Shown here one piece after another: positions 18,401 to 25,148 of a DNA stretch of 49,406 nt (positions within the stretch are counted from its first letter, which is position 1; every line of letters begins with the position of its first letter). The DNA is from Clostridium sp. N3C. GTDB taxonomy: Bacteria; Bacillota; Clostridia; Clostridiales; Clostridiaceae. The translations under genes and the position numbers were made by a program. Under the pieces are notes generated by a model that saw nothing but the letters and a program-made list of their open reading frames with translations, was not told the DNA's origin and made no database searches. The stretch lies in contig NZ_FMJL01000027.1 of NCBI RefSeq assembly GCF_900095445.1, positions 1 to 49,406 on the forward strand, read 5' to 3'.

Positions 18401-21248
18401 CTCCTATTCACAGCCTTTGCAACATGCAGTAAGAGACTTATTGGCACTGACAAAAGGTAGTTCAAAGAACAAAGGGGGAGTTTTTGTCCATAACAGGGCT
18501 ACCATGGATGATGCTACTATAGAATTCCTTATGGCAATAGCCAGATTAGTTATAGATTCTGAAAAGGGAAGTTTATCTCAACAAATTAATGACGGTTGGG
18601 ATACTAAGGTTAATTTGATAAAAATTCAGAATCTGGACGATAATGAGCTAGACAAAGAAGCAGTTAGCTATATGAGAGGCAGGGCTGCAGAAAATAAGCC
18701 TATAAGAAAAAATGAATACGGAAATAAAGATAAAAAAGACTTAAGTAAAGATAGTATAGGTAAATTTAAGTGGAAGTTGAAGCAAGCTTATTCAGTAGAA
18801 TTTAGTAGGGAAATCACAAGTCTTAACAGAAAAATTATGAAAAAATATTATGATCCTGAAGATCTATACTACTTTAATGGCTATGGAGGCTTTAATAAGG
18901 AAAACAATGCTTATGTTATAATTCTTGATGAATTTAAAAGTACACCAGCACCTTGGATAAATGTAATTTCAAATGACAAATTCGGATTCCATGTTTCTGA
19001 AAGTGGCTCTGCTTACACATGGAGTGAGAATAGTAGAGAAAATAAAATTACACCTTGGTCTAACGATGCTATAACAGATAGACCAGGAGAAGCTCTATTT
19101 ATAAGAGATGAAGAAAGCGGAGATTATTGGAGCATAACTCCAAAGCCAATAAGGGATAATGGTAGGTATATTATAGAGCATGGTTTTGGTTACTCTAAAT
19201 TTATACATGAAGCCTACGGCATTGAAGGTATTGAAACCATGTATACTCCTATGAATGAAAGGTGCAAAATAATAATTGTAACATTGAATAACGTTAGCGG
19301 AAGGAAAAGGAAATTATCTCTTACCTATTATGCTCAATTAGTTTTAGGTGTAGTGCCTGAAAATACGGCCCAATATATAAGCACTACTATTGATCAAGAG
19401 CATAAGTATATTTATGGTGAAAATTCTTACAGTGAGCATTTTGGAAAATTCAAAGCTTTTCTTCATATTTCTGGAGGCAAAGAAGAAAGCTTTACTGGTT
19501 CAAGAAAAGAATTCATTGGTAGAGGAAAAAGTATTTTCTCTCCTGAAGCAATGAGAAAGGAACAACTTTCCAATATAAGTGGAGCTGGAATAGATCCTTG
19601 CCTTTGCAAAAATATTAAAACAGATCTAGGTCCTGGTGAGGAAAAAAGCTTTATTGTAATTTTAGGCCAATATGAAAGCTTGGAGGAAATTGAAAGTTGT
19701 ATAAAAAGTTTTGGTAATATTCAACAAGCTGCTGATAGTTTGGAGCAGACCTTAAATTACTGGCAGCAGTTCCTAGGACGTATAAAGGTGAACACACCGG
19801 ATAAATCTATGGATCTATTACTAAATGGATGGCTTATGTACCAAACATTAGCTTGTAGGTATTGGGCTAGAACTGCTTTCTATCAGTCTGGAGGCGCTTA
19901 TGGTTATAGGGATCAGCTTCAAGACTCTATGAACATAGGAATTATTGACAGCAAGGTTACAAGAGAGCAAATATTAAGAAGTGCTGAAAGACAGTTTACG
20001 GAAGGTGATGTTCAGCATTGGTGGCATCCTATTGTAGATAGTGGAATAAGAACAAGATTTTCCGATGACCTTCTTTGGTTGCCTTATGTAACAGCTAATT
20101 ATATTAGCAGTACTGGTGATTATTCAATACTAGATGAAACCGCTGGATATCTGGAGGATGAACCCTTAAGAGAAGGTGAGGACGAGAGATATACAGTAGC
20201 TAGAAATAGTCCGAAGGTAGGAAGCATATATGAACATTGCCTAAAGGCCATAGACAGAGCTTTGAAATTTGGACCTCATAATATTCCACTAATGGGTAGC
20301 GGTGATTGGAATGATGGAATGAGCACCGTAGGAAATGAAGGAAAAGGAGAAAGTGTATGGCTAGGATGGTTCTTGTACAGCATTCTCCATAGTTTTAAAG
20401 AAATATGTAAGTATAAAAAGGATGAAGCTAAATACGAAGAATACAAAAATCAAGCAGAGTTTATTAGAAGAAATATAGAAGAAAATGCTTGGGATGGTAG
20501 CTGGTATAGAAGAGCTTATTTTGATGATGGTACTCCTTTAGGATCTATTGAAAATGATGAATGTCAAATAGACTCCATTGCTCAGTCTTGGTCTATTATT
20601 AGCGGTGCCGGTGATCCTAATAGGGTAAAACAGGCAATGTCTTCTGCGGAAAAGTATTTAGTAAAAGAGGATAAGGGTATGATCTTGCTCTTAACTCCAG
20701 CTTTTAATAATTCTTCTTTAGAGCCTGGTTATATAAAGGGCTATGTACCTGGAGTTAGGGAAAATGGTGCCCAATATACCCATGCGGCGGTTTGGTTCAT
20801 ATTAGCTGAAGCTCTACAAGGAAATGGAGATAAAGCTTGGACCTATTTTAATATGATTAATCCAATAAACCACTCAGAAACTACTTTAGAATGTGAACAG
20901 TACAAGGTGGAACCCTATGTAATGTGCGCAGATGTATATAACAGAGAACCTCATTATGGAAGAGGCGGTTGGAGCTGGTATACTGGAGCTTCTGGCTGGA
21001 TGTATAGGGTGGGAATAGAGGCTATCCTAGGTTTAAAATTAAAGGGTCAAAAAGGCTTTGTAGTAGAGCCAGCCATACCCTATAGTTGGGAAGAGTATAG
21101 TATTGAATTTACAAGAGAAAATTGTAAATACTATATAAAAGTAAAGAGGGCTGAAGATAAATATGTTAGCTTGGATGGTAAAAAACTTCCAGATACTATT
21201 ATTCCATGGTTAGATGAAGGGGAGCATCAAGTTTTAGTTATGATTTAA
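12444..21248 (+). CDS. Cyclic beta-1,2-glucan synthase-like protein (GT84-GH94)
   Basis: A 2934-residue membrane protein with the architecture of NdvB/Cgs cyclic beta-1,2-glucan synthases. Residues 1-20 are one membrane anchor; about 420-480 holds two more membrane segments. About 500-800 is a glycosyltransferase domain with TLDSDTVLP (near 639), HDLLEGSYVR (near 753) and RWVRGDWQL (near 789). Further membrane segments follow at about 820-1000. A glycoamylase-like domain comes next (SGNMVAYLW; WGISESAFYYFD; MVHHQGMSL near 1529). Two copies of a GH94-associated beta-sandwich follow (about 1590-1900 and 2125-2400), then a GH94 phosphorylase-like domain with GSGDWNDGMS near 2620. In characterised homologues these modules initiate, elongate, cyclise and trim beta-1,2-glucan. 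Product identity is inferred. The start has AAGGGAG seven bases upstream. It is a stand-alone gene with no exporter (NdvA) beside it. Confidence 0.88.
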   Translation: MIYVYLAVITLALALIIYLFFNEEDKDENIMEDFPNIYVNSEELERHAVQISTHFSETKRINSKRKLIKSLDKSFEAIITAYEFIEKELDHKQDMVPAAEWLLDNLYLIQKEYKDVKYSMPESYYKNLPVISKGIMKGYPRVYHIAVEIISHTDGMIDEERVESFIKAYQRNTILTSGELWALPIMLRIALIQNISHIVEKIVYAIKEKRKGELVADRIINAFAEKKLSQEIEVLKNTQFTFSSHFVERIIKVIRDNGVDSDEVYKWLNENLEANQSSIEKTINREHRKQANYQISLGNSISSIRALSGISWKDSFERLSYVEQILKNDPAEVYSNMDFESRDSYRHSLELIARKAKVGEAFVAKKVIECAKEAKERGGEDYQAHVGYYLIDDGIKYLKKKIDYKRSLTDAITDGIKSKPLLFYLLVVILGIALIEVVAISTSLYRDLNRDLWRYIVAAIAVLIPASEIVISILNWSINSLTRPSFIPKMALEDGIPEECATVVAIPTLINSEKRALELLEDLEIYYLSNSEDNLYFALLGDFCDSDKEQEEKDSHIINAALKRVRELNKKYGKDGVDKFYFLCRRRLYNEKQGCWMGWERKRGKLMEFNALLRGDKNTTYNVISGDISRLQRVKYIITLDSDTVLPREAAKRMIGAMTHVLNRAKVDKGKKKVLRGYGIMQPRVSVGNVNANKTPFSRIFSGETGIDIYTTAVSDVYQDLFKEGIFTGKGIYDIDVFEAVLKDEIPENTVLSHDLLEGSYVRTALVTDIELVDGYPAYYNASCKRLHRWVRGDWQLIPWITKRSPLNKLSIWKILDNLRRSLLSPSIILLIILAFTVLPNYGPWIIIAFLSIMCPVFFDVSEVVMLPSKSISLTGKLKNSLMAVEQVFMLFCFLPYMAYLMCDAIFRTLYRLYISKKNLLEWQTAADAEAQSGKTLKSYIKGMWVGSTLAVLILVLAFFNSPSWGLIMLPSTILWFVSPYIAYYISQEYSKEVYNYNKEDERLLRRLSRETWAYFEDFVNKENNWLPPDNYQENPPNGVAHRTSPTNIGMGITSNLCAHDLGYITLSDTIERIDKTLTAIESLDKFKGHLYNWYDTKSKEPLYPRYVSSVDSGNMVAYLWLAAKALEDYINEPLLKDNYKFGIEDTIRLASTEINEKTSIKNPYEDILKDLEKIDMNISSWKSFLMKLWSKVIDIEKKTNDKGLYWNAKLKSSCSKYLGEIQRYAPWVDILKSEELMEINELHELEAILISVPFSKMNDYLNNIYEKIQALSKDTGGKKEAILELIANSRKEIYDQCLKTKNIIGRLYNFVKATDFKVLYDKKRQLFSIGYDVEKDTLNNSYYDLLASEARCASFISIAKGDIEQKHWFKLGRSITVMGKYKGLVSWSGTMFEYFMPLLIMRSYPDTILDETYRAVIESQKKYCKERNVPWGISESAFYYFDKAMNYQYKAFGVPGVGLKRGLSNELVVAPYASVITLQKDLKGSLNNIRRLIKEGLEGRYGLYEAIDFTRDRLPKGKSKMVVRNYMVHHQGMSLMALNNVLREDVLVRRFHSIPEVKATELLLQEKMPKTVVYDRKLSFNTYEGTKTKPSLFVRSYNTALTESPETHILSNGSYSTMITNSGSGYGKRDEMTVYRWREDATDDSNGMFIFVKNLNNGQYWSTTYQPCKSEGEEYNVIFSMDKVEFKRKDDQIATHTEITVSVEDNAEIRKVTLTNHSNDQVTLEITSYCEVTLAPYNADVVHPTFSNLFISTEYDDSNGCILANRRPRAKGQKQPWMMQTIALQGEAVGNVQYETSRLNFIGRGRTLYNPIAMDKDAPLHNTVGAVLDPIISMRRRVVLNSGESCKIAYTIAVADSKEEVIALAKKYREFPNINRAFELAWTESQVQMKYMGIKSTQANLYQIMASRILFINEQLIQRQDYIRNIKKHQKDLWPFGISGDLPIVLLIIRHENDLDFVRQLISAHEYWAMKGLKVDLVILNLEEVSYSQPLQHAVRDLLALTKGSSKNKGGVFVHNRATMDDATIEFLMAIARLVIDSEKGSLSQQINDGWDTKVNLIKIQNLDDNELDKEAVSYMRGRAAENKPIRKNEYGNKDKKDLSKDSIGKFKWKLKQAYSVEFSREITSLNRKIMKKYYDPEDLYYFNGYGGFNKENNAYVIILDEFKSTPAPWINVISNDKFGFHVSESGSAYTWSENSRENKITPWSNDAITDRPGEALFIRDEESGDYWSITPKPIRDNGRYIIEHGFGYSKFIHEAYGIEGIETMYTPMNERCKIIIVTLNNVSGRKRKLSLTYYAQLVLGVVPENTAQYISTTIDQEHKYIYGENSYSEHFGKFKAFLHISGGKEESFTGSRKEFIGRGKSIFSPEAMRKEQLSNISGAGIDPCLCKNIKTDLGPGEEKSFIVILGQYESLEEIESCIKSFGNIQQAADSLEQTLNYWQQFLGRIKVNTPDKSMDLLLNGWLMYQTLACRYWARTAFYQSGGAYGYRDQLQDSMNIGIIDSKVTREQILRSAERQFTEGDVQHWWHPIVDSGIRTRFSDDLLWLPYVTANYISSTGDYSILDETAGYLEDEPLREGEDERYTVARNSPKVGSIYEHCLKAIDRALKFGPHNIPLMGSGDWNDGMSTVGNEGKGESVWLGWFLYSILHSFKEICKYKKDEAKYEEYKNQAEFIRRNIEENAWDGSWYRRAYFDDGTPLGSIENDECQIDSIAQSWSIISGAGDPNRVKQAMSSAEKYLVKEDKGMILLLTPAFNNSSLEPGYIKGYVPGVRENGAQYTHAAVWFILAEALQGNGDKAWTYFNMINPINHSETTLECEQYKVEPYVMCADVYNREPHYGRGGWSWYTGASGWMYRVGIEAILGLKLKGQKGFVVEPAIPYSWEEYSIEFTRENCKYYIKVKRAEDKYVSLDGKKLPDTIIPWLDEGEHQVLVMI

Positions 21249-21268
21249 GAAGTATATTAATATAGTTT

Positions 21269-21298
21269 TTTGTAAATATTAATAAAGGTATTTACAAA
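21269..21298. repeat. Small hairpin upstream of desulfoferrodoxin gene
   Basis: TTTGTAAATA and TATTTACAAA form a perfect 10-bp inverted repeat with a 10-nt loop. It lies just after the 8.8-kb synthase gene and before the desulfoferrodoxin gene. It lacks a downstream T-run, so it is a weak terminator candidate or a regulator site. A -10-like TATAAT follows at 21320-21325. Confidence 0.4.
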
Positions 21299-21374
21299 GA
21301 TTGTCCTATTGAGGTAAAATATAATAAAAGATATCTACAAAAAATAATTATCTATAATATAAGGAGGTTATTAT

Positions 21375-21749
21375 ATGTCAGCAAAACATGAAATATATAA
21401 ATGTGAGGTATGTAAAAATATTATAGAGGTAATTAATAATGGTGATGGACCATTATATTGCTGTGATCAGCCTATGAAGGCTTTAAAAGAAAATACAGTG
21501 GATGCAGCTACAGAAAAGCATATTCCTGTAGTTGAAAAGGTTGATGGTGGAGTTAAGGTTACTGTTGGTTCTGTTGAACATCCAATGACTGAAGAACATT
21601 ACATCATGTGGATAGAAGTTATCACAGATACTAAGACTTATAGAAAGGACTTAACACCTGCTGATAAACCAGAGGCATTCTTCCAAATTGATGAAGAAGT
21701 TAGAACTGTTAGAGAATACTGCAATTTACATGGACTTTGGAAAGCTTAA
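21375..21749 (+). CDS. dfx: Desulfoferrodoxin (2Fe superoxide reductase)
   Basis: A 124-residue cytoplasmic superoxide reductase that reduces superoxide to hydrogen peroxide without making oxygen, an anaerobe's oxygen defence. The desulforedoxin-like domain has all four centre I ligands (Cys10, Cys13, Cys29, Cys30). The catalytic domain has the EKHIP motif with Lys48 and His49, His69 in EHPM, His75, and the C-terminal Cys116-x-x-His119 pair of centre II. AAGGAGG precedes the ATG. It is an apparent single-gene unit between the glucan synthase and trpS; no rubredoxin or rubrerythrin gene adjoins it. Confidence 0.96.
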   Translation: MSAKHEIYKCEVCKNIIEVINNGDGPLYCCDQPMKALKENTVDAATEKHIPVVEKVDGGVKVTVGSVEHPMTEEHYIMWIEVITDTKTYRKDLTPADKPEAFFQIDEEVRTVREYCNLHGLWKA

Positions 21750-21763
21750 TCCCCTTCTATCTA

Positions 21764-21792
21764 TTGACAGAAAGAACATAAAGTTATAATAT
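21764..21792 (+). promoter_or_regulatory. Promoter of the trpS T-box leader
   Basis: TTGACA at 21764-21769, followed either by TATAAT at 21785-21790 (15-bp spacer) or by the overlapping TAATAT at 21787-21792 (17-bp spacer). The consensus -35 and the position just before a T-box leader make this a likely sigma-A promoter. Confidence 0.7.
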
Positions 21793-21795
21793 TTT

Positions 21796-22056
21796 TATAA
21801 AGAGTATATTTCTAAAATCGGTGAAGAGAAGCAAGTAGATTTATAAACAGACTTAAAGAGAGTCACGGTTGGTGGAAAGTGATAGTTATGTATAAATCGA
21901 ATGGGTCTCTGAGATTTAAGATGAACTTTAAGTAGTCTCATACGGTGCTCCCGTTACAGAGTGTGGAATTTCTATTCCGAAAGAGGAGAAGTTTAACTTC
22001 TTGAATTAGGTGGTACCGCGATAATTCGCCCTATGGATTTTCCATAGGGCTTTTAT
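21796..22056 (+). promoter_or_regulatory. T-box leader, tryptophan-specific (trpS)
   Basis: A transcription-attenuation leader that senses uncharged tRNA. The conserved T-box reads AGGTGGTACCGCG at 22008-22020. The distal stem I element GGTTGGTGGAAAG lies near 21869. A GAA-TGG-G bulge places the Trp specifier codon TGG at 21902-21904, matching the downstream gene. The competing terminator is GCCCTATGG / CCATAGGGC (22028-22036 and 22042-22050) with a TTTTATTCTT tail. When tRNA-Trp is uncharged, pairing with the T-box should form the antiterminator and allow trpS transcription. Confidence 0.95.
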
Positions 22057-22083
22057 TCTTAATAAAATACAGGAGGGATTTAA

Positions 22084-23088
22084 GTGGACGAAAGAAAAAA
22101 AATAATATTTAGTGGAATACAGCCATCAGGATCTCTAACTCTTGGAAATTATATTGGAGCTATTAAAAATTGGGTCAAGTTACAGGATGATTATGAATGT
22201 CTATATTGTGTTGTAGATTTACACGCTATAACTGTAAAGCAGGATCCTAAAGAGTTAAGACAAAGAACCTTGGAGGTATTAGCTATTTATATTGCTTCTG
22301 GCTTAGATCCGGAAAAAAATACTTTATTTATACAATCTCATGTGCCAACTCATTGTGAAGCAGCTTGGCTTTTAAACTGCTTTACTTACATGGGTGAGCT
22401 AAGCAGAATGACACAGTTTAAGGATAAGTCTCAAAGATATGGAGATAGCATAAGTGCTGGTTTGCTAAATTATCCAGTATTAATGGCAGCGGATATTCTA
22501 TTATATAATGCAGACTTGGTACCAGTAGGAAAGGATCAAAAGCAGCATATTGAGTTAGCTAGAGATATAGCTAATAGATTTAATAATTTATATAGTCCTA
22601 CTTTTACAATTCCAGAGCCTTATATAGCAAGCACAGGGCAAAAGATTATGGATCTTCAGAATCCTAACAAAAAGATGTCTAAATCAGAAGAAAATCCAAA
22701 TGGTTATATTCTAATTATGGATCCTCCAGAGGTAATTAGAAAGAAAATAAACCGTGCAGTAACAGATAGCATAGGTGAAGTTAGATATAGTGATGATCAG
22801 CCAGGAGTTAAAAACCTTATGAATATTTTGATATCTTTAACAGGGGTAACTCCAGAGGAAATAGAAAAGAAATATACAGGCAAGGGTTACGCAGAGTTTA
22901 AAAAGGATGTAGCGGAGGCTATAGTGGCTGAGTTAGAACCTATTCAAAATAGAGTAAGAGAGATCTTGGCAGACAAGACTTACCTTGAAAATATATATAA
23001 GGCAGGAGCGGAAAAAGCATATCATATGTCTATTAAAACCCTCAGAAAGATGCAAAGAAAAATTGGCTTTATACCTCCAGCTAGATAG
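22084..23088 (+). CDS. trpS: Tryptophanyl-tRNA synthetase
   Basis: A class Ic synthetase that charges tRNA-Trp, 334 residues. The HIGH-equivalent is SLTLGNYIGA near residues 16-25 and the second signature is KKMSKSEENP near 196. The C-terminal helical region (residues 215-330) is normal for the family. The start is GTG at 22084 with AGGAGGG six bases upstream. Expression is controlled by the T-box directly upstream, with a TGG specifier. The 3' end runs into a hairpin shared with the convergent lgt. Confidence 0.97.
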   Translation: MDERKKIIFSGIQPSGSLTLGNYIGAIKNWVKLQDDYECLYCVVDLHAITVKQDPKELRQRTLEVLAIYIASGLDPEKNTLFIQSHVPTHCEAAWLLNCFTYMGELSRMTQFKDKSQRYGDSISAGLLNYPVLMAADILLYNADLVPVGKDQKQHIELARDIANRFNNLYSPTFTIPEPYIASTGQKIMDLQNPNKKMSKSEENPNGYILIMDPPEVIRKKINRAVTDSIGEVRYSDDQPGVKNLMNILISLTGVTPEEIEKKYTGKGYAEFKKDVAEAIVAELEPIQNRVREILADKTYLENIYKAGAEKAYHMSIKTLRKMQRKIGFIPPAR

Positions 23089-23090
23089 AA

Positions 23091-23140
23091 AGCCAAAAGA
23101 AAAAAGCAGCAGTTTTTATTCTGCTGTCTTTTCTTTTGGC
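23091..23140. terminator. Bidirectional terminator between trpS and lgt
   Basis: Imperfect inverted repeat: AGCCAAAAGAAAA...GCAGCAG (23091-23112) with CTGCTG...TTTTCTTTTGGC (23121-23140). The right arm encodes the last residues of lgt on the minus strand, so coding and termination signals overlap. Confidence 0.7.
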
Positions 23141-23895
23141 TCTTTGTTTATTTTAATATATATAAGAAAACCTAACCATAATAGTATTCCTATTATGCTA
23201 ACTAATTGAGCTACTCTGAAGGGGCCCAACCATAAACTGTCTGTTCTCAATGCTTCTATAAAGTATCGTGCTATAGAATAAAGTCCCATATAGGAGAATA
23301 TTACGATACCTTTTCTTTTGCTTTTTTTCAAAAGTATTAGTAATATGATACAAACCAATAGGTTCCAAAGAGATTCATATAAGAAGGTAGGGTGGTAGTA
23401 AGAGCCATTGATGTACATTCCTTTTTGAATAAATGCTGGGAACTTGCTTATAAATTCTTTAGTTACTTCTCCTCCATGAGCTTCGCCGTTCATAAAGTTG
23501 CCCCAGCGTCCAATGGCTTGAGCTAAAATAATGCATGGAGCAGCAACATCTGCCATAGCCCAAAAGTCATATTTTTTGTGTCTAGTGTAGAGGTAGGTTG
23601 TAAGTATAGCAAGTATTAGTCCACCGTGTATAGCTAGACCACCCTGTCTTATATTAAAAATATCCCAAAGATTATCTTTGTATTGTTCAAATTCCATAAT
23701 TACATAATATAATCTAGCACCAATTATTCCAAAAGGGAGAGCTAGGATAACTACATCAAATAAGGAATCAAAGTCTACATCTCTCCATTTACAGGTGAAG
23801 GATGAAAGATATACAGCCGCAATCATTCCTATGGAAATTAAAATACCATACCAGCGAATGTCTATGCCGAAAATAGTAAAGGCCACTGGGTTCAT
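23116..23895 (-). CDS. lgt: Prolipoprotein diacylglyceryl transferase
   Basis: An integral membrane enzyme that transfers diacylglycerol from phosphatidylglycerol to the lipobox cysteine of prelipoproteins. The 259-residue protein has about seven membrane segments and the signatures [15 protein letters not shown] (with the essential His) and [13 protein letters not shown]. The ATG at 23895 is chosen because AGGAG ends eight to nine bases before it; the TTG three codons earlier abuts that site. It lies downstream of the HAD phosphatase gene on the same strand (93-bp gap). One possible substrate in this window is the GerKC lipoprotein. Confidence 0.95.
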   Translation of the reverse strand: MNPVAFTIFGIDIRWYGILISIGMIAAVYLSSFTCKWRDVDFDSLFDVVILALPFGIIGARLYYVIMEFEQYKDNLWDIFNIRQGGLAIHGGLILAILTTYLYTRHKKYDFWAMADVAAPCIILAQAIGRWGNFMNGEAHGGEVTKEFISKFPAFIQKGMYINGSYYHPTFLYESLWNLLVCIILLILLKKSKRKGIVIFSYMGLYSIARYFIEALRTDSLWLGPFRVAQLVSIIGILLWLGFLIYIKINKEPKEKTAE

Positions 23896-23988
23896 ATATA
23901 TCAACTCCTAATATTTTTTACCTATATACTATAATAACCGATTTTGTAGAGTTAATGAAGAAATAAAGAAAAATATTAGTTTTAAATT

Positions 23989-24801
23989 TTACTTACCTAG
24001 TATGAATTTTTCTATAACTTCAGCAACACCATCGTCATTATTGCTTGATGTTATATAATCGGCAGCTTCTTTTACCTGTGGAAAAGCATTGTCCATGGCT
24101 ACACCAAGACCAGCGTATTTAATCATTGCTATATCATTATCTGCATCTCCAACAGCAATTATTTCTTCCTTAGCAATATTTAAATGTTCACTAAGAACAG
24201 ATAAGCCTATACTTTTATTAATTCCTGGTTTTAAAAATTCAAGAAAAATAGATGCGCTTCTCATAATGGAATAATCAGCAGAATATTCCTTTGGCATATT
24301 TTTTTCTAACTTATCTAATTTCTCTGGTTCATCTACAATCATTACTTTTATAATTTTATCATCATATTTGATATTATTAAAATCCTCAACCTGTACTTGG
24401 ATTTTATTGATTTCTGCTTCTACATCGGTGTATTTATTTGCTTTAGGGGTTATTAGTCGTCCATTCTTATCGAAGGCGTGAATGTTCAGATCATGTTCCT
24501 GACTTAATTTATATATTCTATGAAGGTCTTTACCAGTCATAAATTTTTGAAAAAGCATATTACCAGATTTACCAGTTTGAACTGCGGAACCATTAAAGGT
24601 TATAGCATATTCATCATCTTCATTCAGACCTAAATAATCAAGATAATTACGTATACCCATAACTGGTCTACCTGTAGATAATACTACTTTTACGCCACGC
24701 TCTCTAGCTGCTTGTAATGCGTTAAAAGTTCTTTCAGAAATTGTTTTATCCTTTCTAAGTAAGGTACCATCCATATCTAAGGCAATTAGTTTGTACATCA
24801 T
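23989..24801 (-). CDS. Cof-type HAD-IIB phosphatase
   Basis: A 270-residue cytoplasmic haloacid dehalogenase hydrolase of the Cof/YidA group, probably a sugar-phosphate or nucleotide phosphatase; the substrate cannot be read from sequence. HAD motif I is DMDGTLL (nucleophile Asp9 and acid Asp11), motif II LSTGRP, motif III Lys in KPGINKS, and motif IV GDADNDIAMI. The C2 cap fills roughly residues 85-185. AGGAGG lies five bases before the ATG at 24801 and eight before a second ATG at 24798; either could start the protein. It stands upstream of lgt on the same strand. Confidence 0.92.
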   Translation of the reverse strand: MMYKLIALDMDGTLLRKDKTISERTFNALQAARERGVKVVLSTGRPVMGIRNYLDYLGLNEDDEYAITFNGSAVQTGKSGNMLFQKFMTGKDLHRIYKLSQEHDLNIHAFDKNGRLITPKANKYTDVEAEINKIQVQVEDFNNIKYDDKIIKVMIVDEPEKLDKLEKNMPKEYSADYSIMRSASIFLEFLKPGINKSIGLSVLSEHLNIAKEEIIAVGDADNDIAMIKYAGLGVAMDNAFPQVKEAADYITSSNNDDGVAEVIEKFILGK

Positions 24802-24902
24802 TATATCCTCCTAAAAATGCAGTTGTATAATTTTCATGAAACTGTTATAATTTATAAGGTTTATAAATAACATTTTATAAATCATAATGGGATTATATCA
24901 AA

Positions 24903-25148
24903 TTTAATATATCTTTTAAAGTGTAGATAGTAAATAGATTAATTGGTAAATATATAAAATAAGTATAGATATAAAGCTTTCTATTAAAAATCAATTTGAA
25001 GAAAGAGGAGATACACTATGGTATTATGTCCAGTTTGATATATTAAAAGTGTATATAGTAACTAGATTGATTGGTATATATAGCATAAATGTAGATATGA
25101 AAGCTTTCTACTAAGAAAATCAATTAAAGAAAGAGGAGAGAAACTGTG
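24903..25148 (+). repeat. Tandemly duplicated prfC leader
   Basis: The 344-base gap before prfC holds two diverged copies of about 115 bases, with start codons offset by 128 bases. Copy 1 runs about 24903-25020 and copy 2 about 25033-25148. Shared blocks include TTAAA-AAGTGTA-ATAGTAA, TAGATT-ATTGGTA, AAAGCTTTCTA and GAAAGAGGAGA. Both copies keep a strong ribosome site (AGAGGAG) and a start codon seven bases later. The match stops at the start codons, so the leader rather than coding sequence was duplicated. The rest of the gap (24802-24902) is AT-rich, with no gene seen. Confidence 0.85.
25018..25038 (+). CDS. Six-codon leader ORF upstream of prfC
   Basis: ATG GTA TTA TGT CCA GTT TGA encodes the peptide MVLCPV. 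It has the same AGAGGAG ribosome site and seven-base spacing as prfC and lies in the first copy of the duplicated leader. It ends in UGA. Whether it is translated or regulatory is unknown; it could simply be the leftover start of a duplicated leader. A short ORF before a release-factor gene raises the possibility of control by termination efficiency, but this is inference only. Confidence 0.4.
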   Translation: MVLCPV

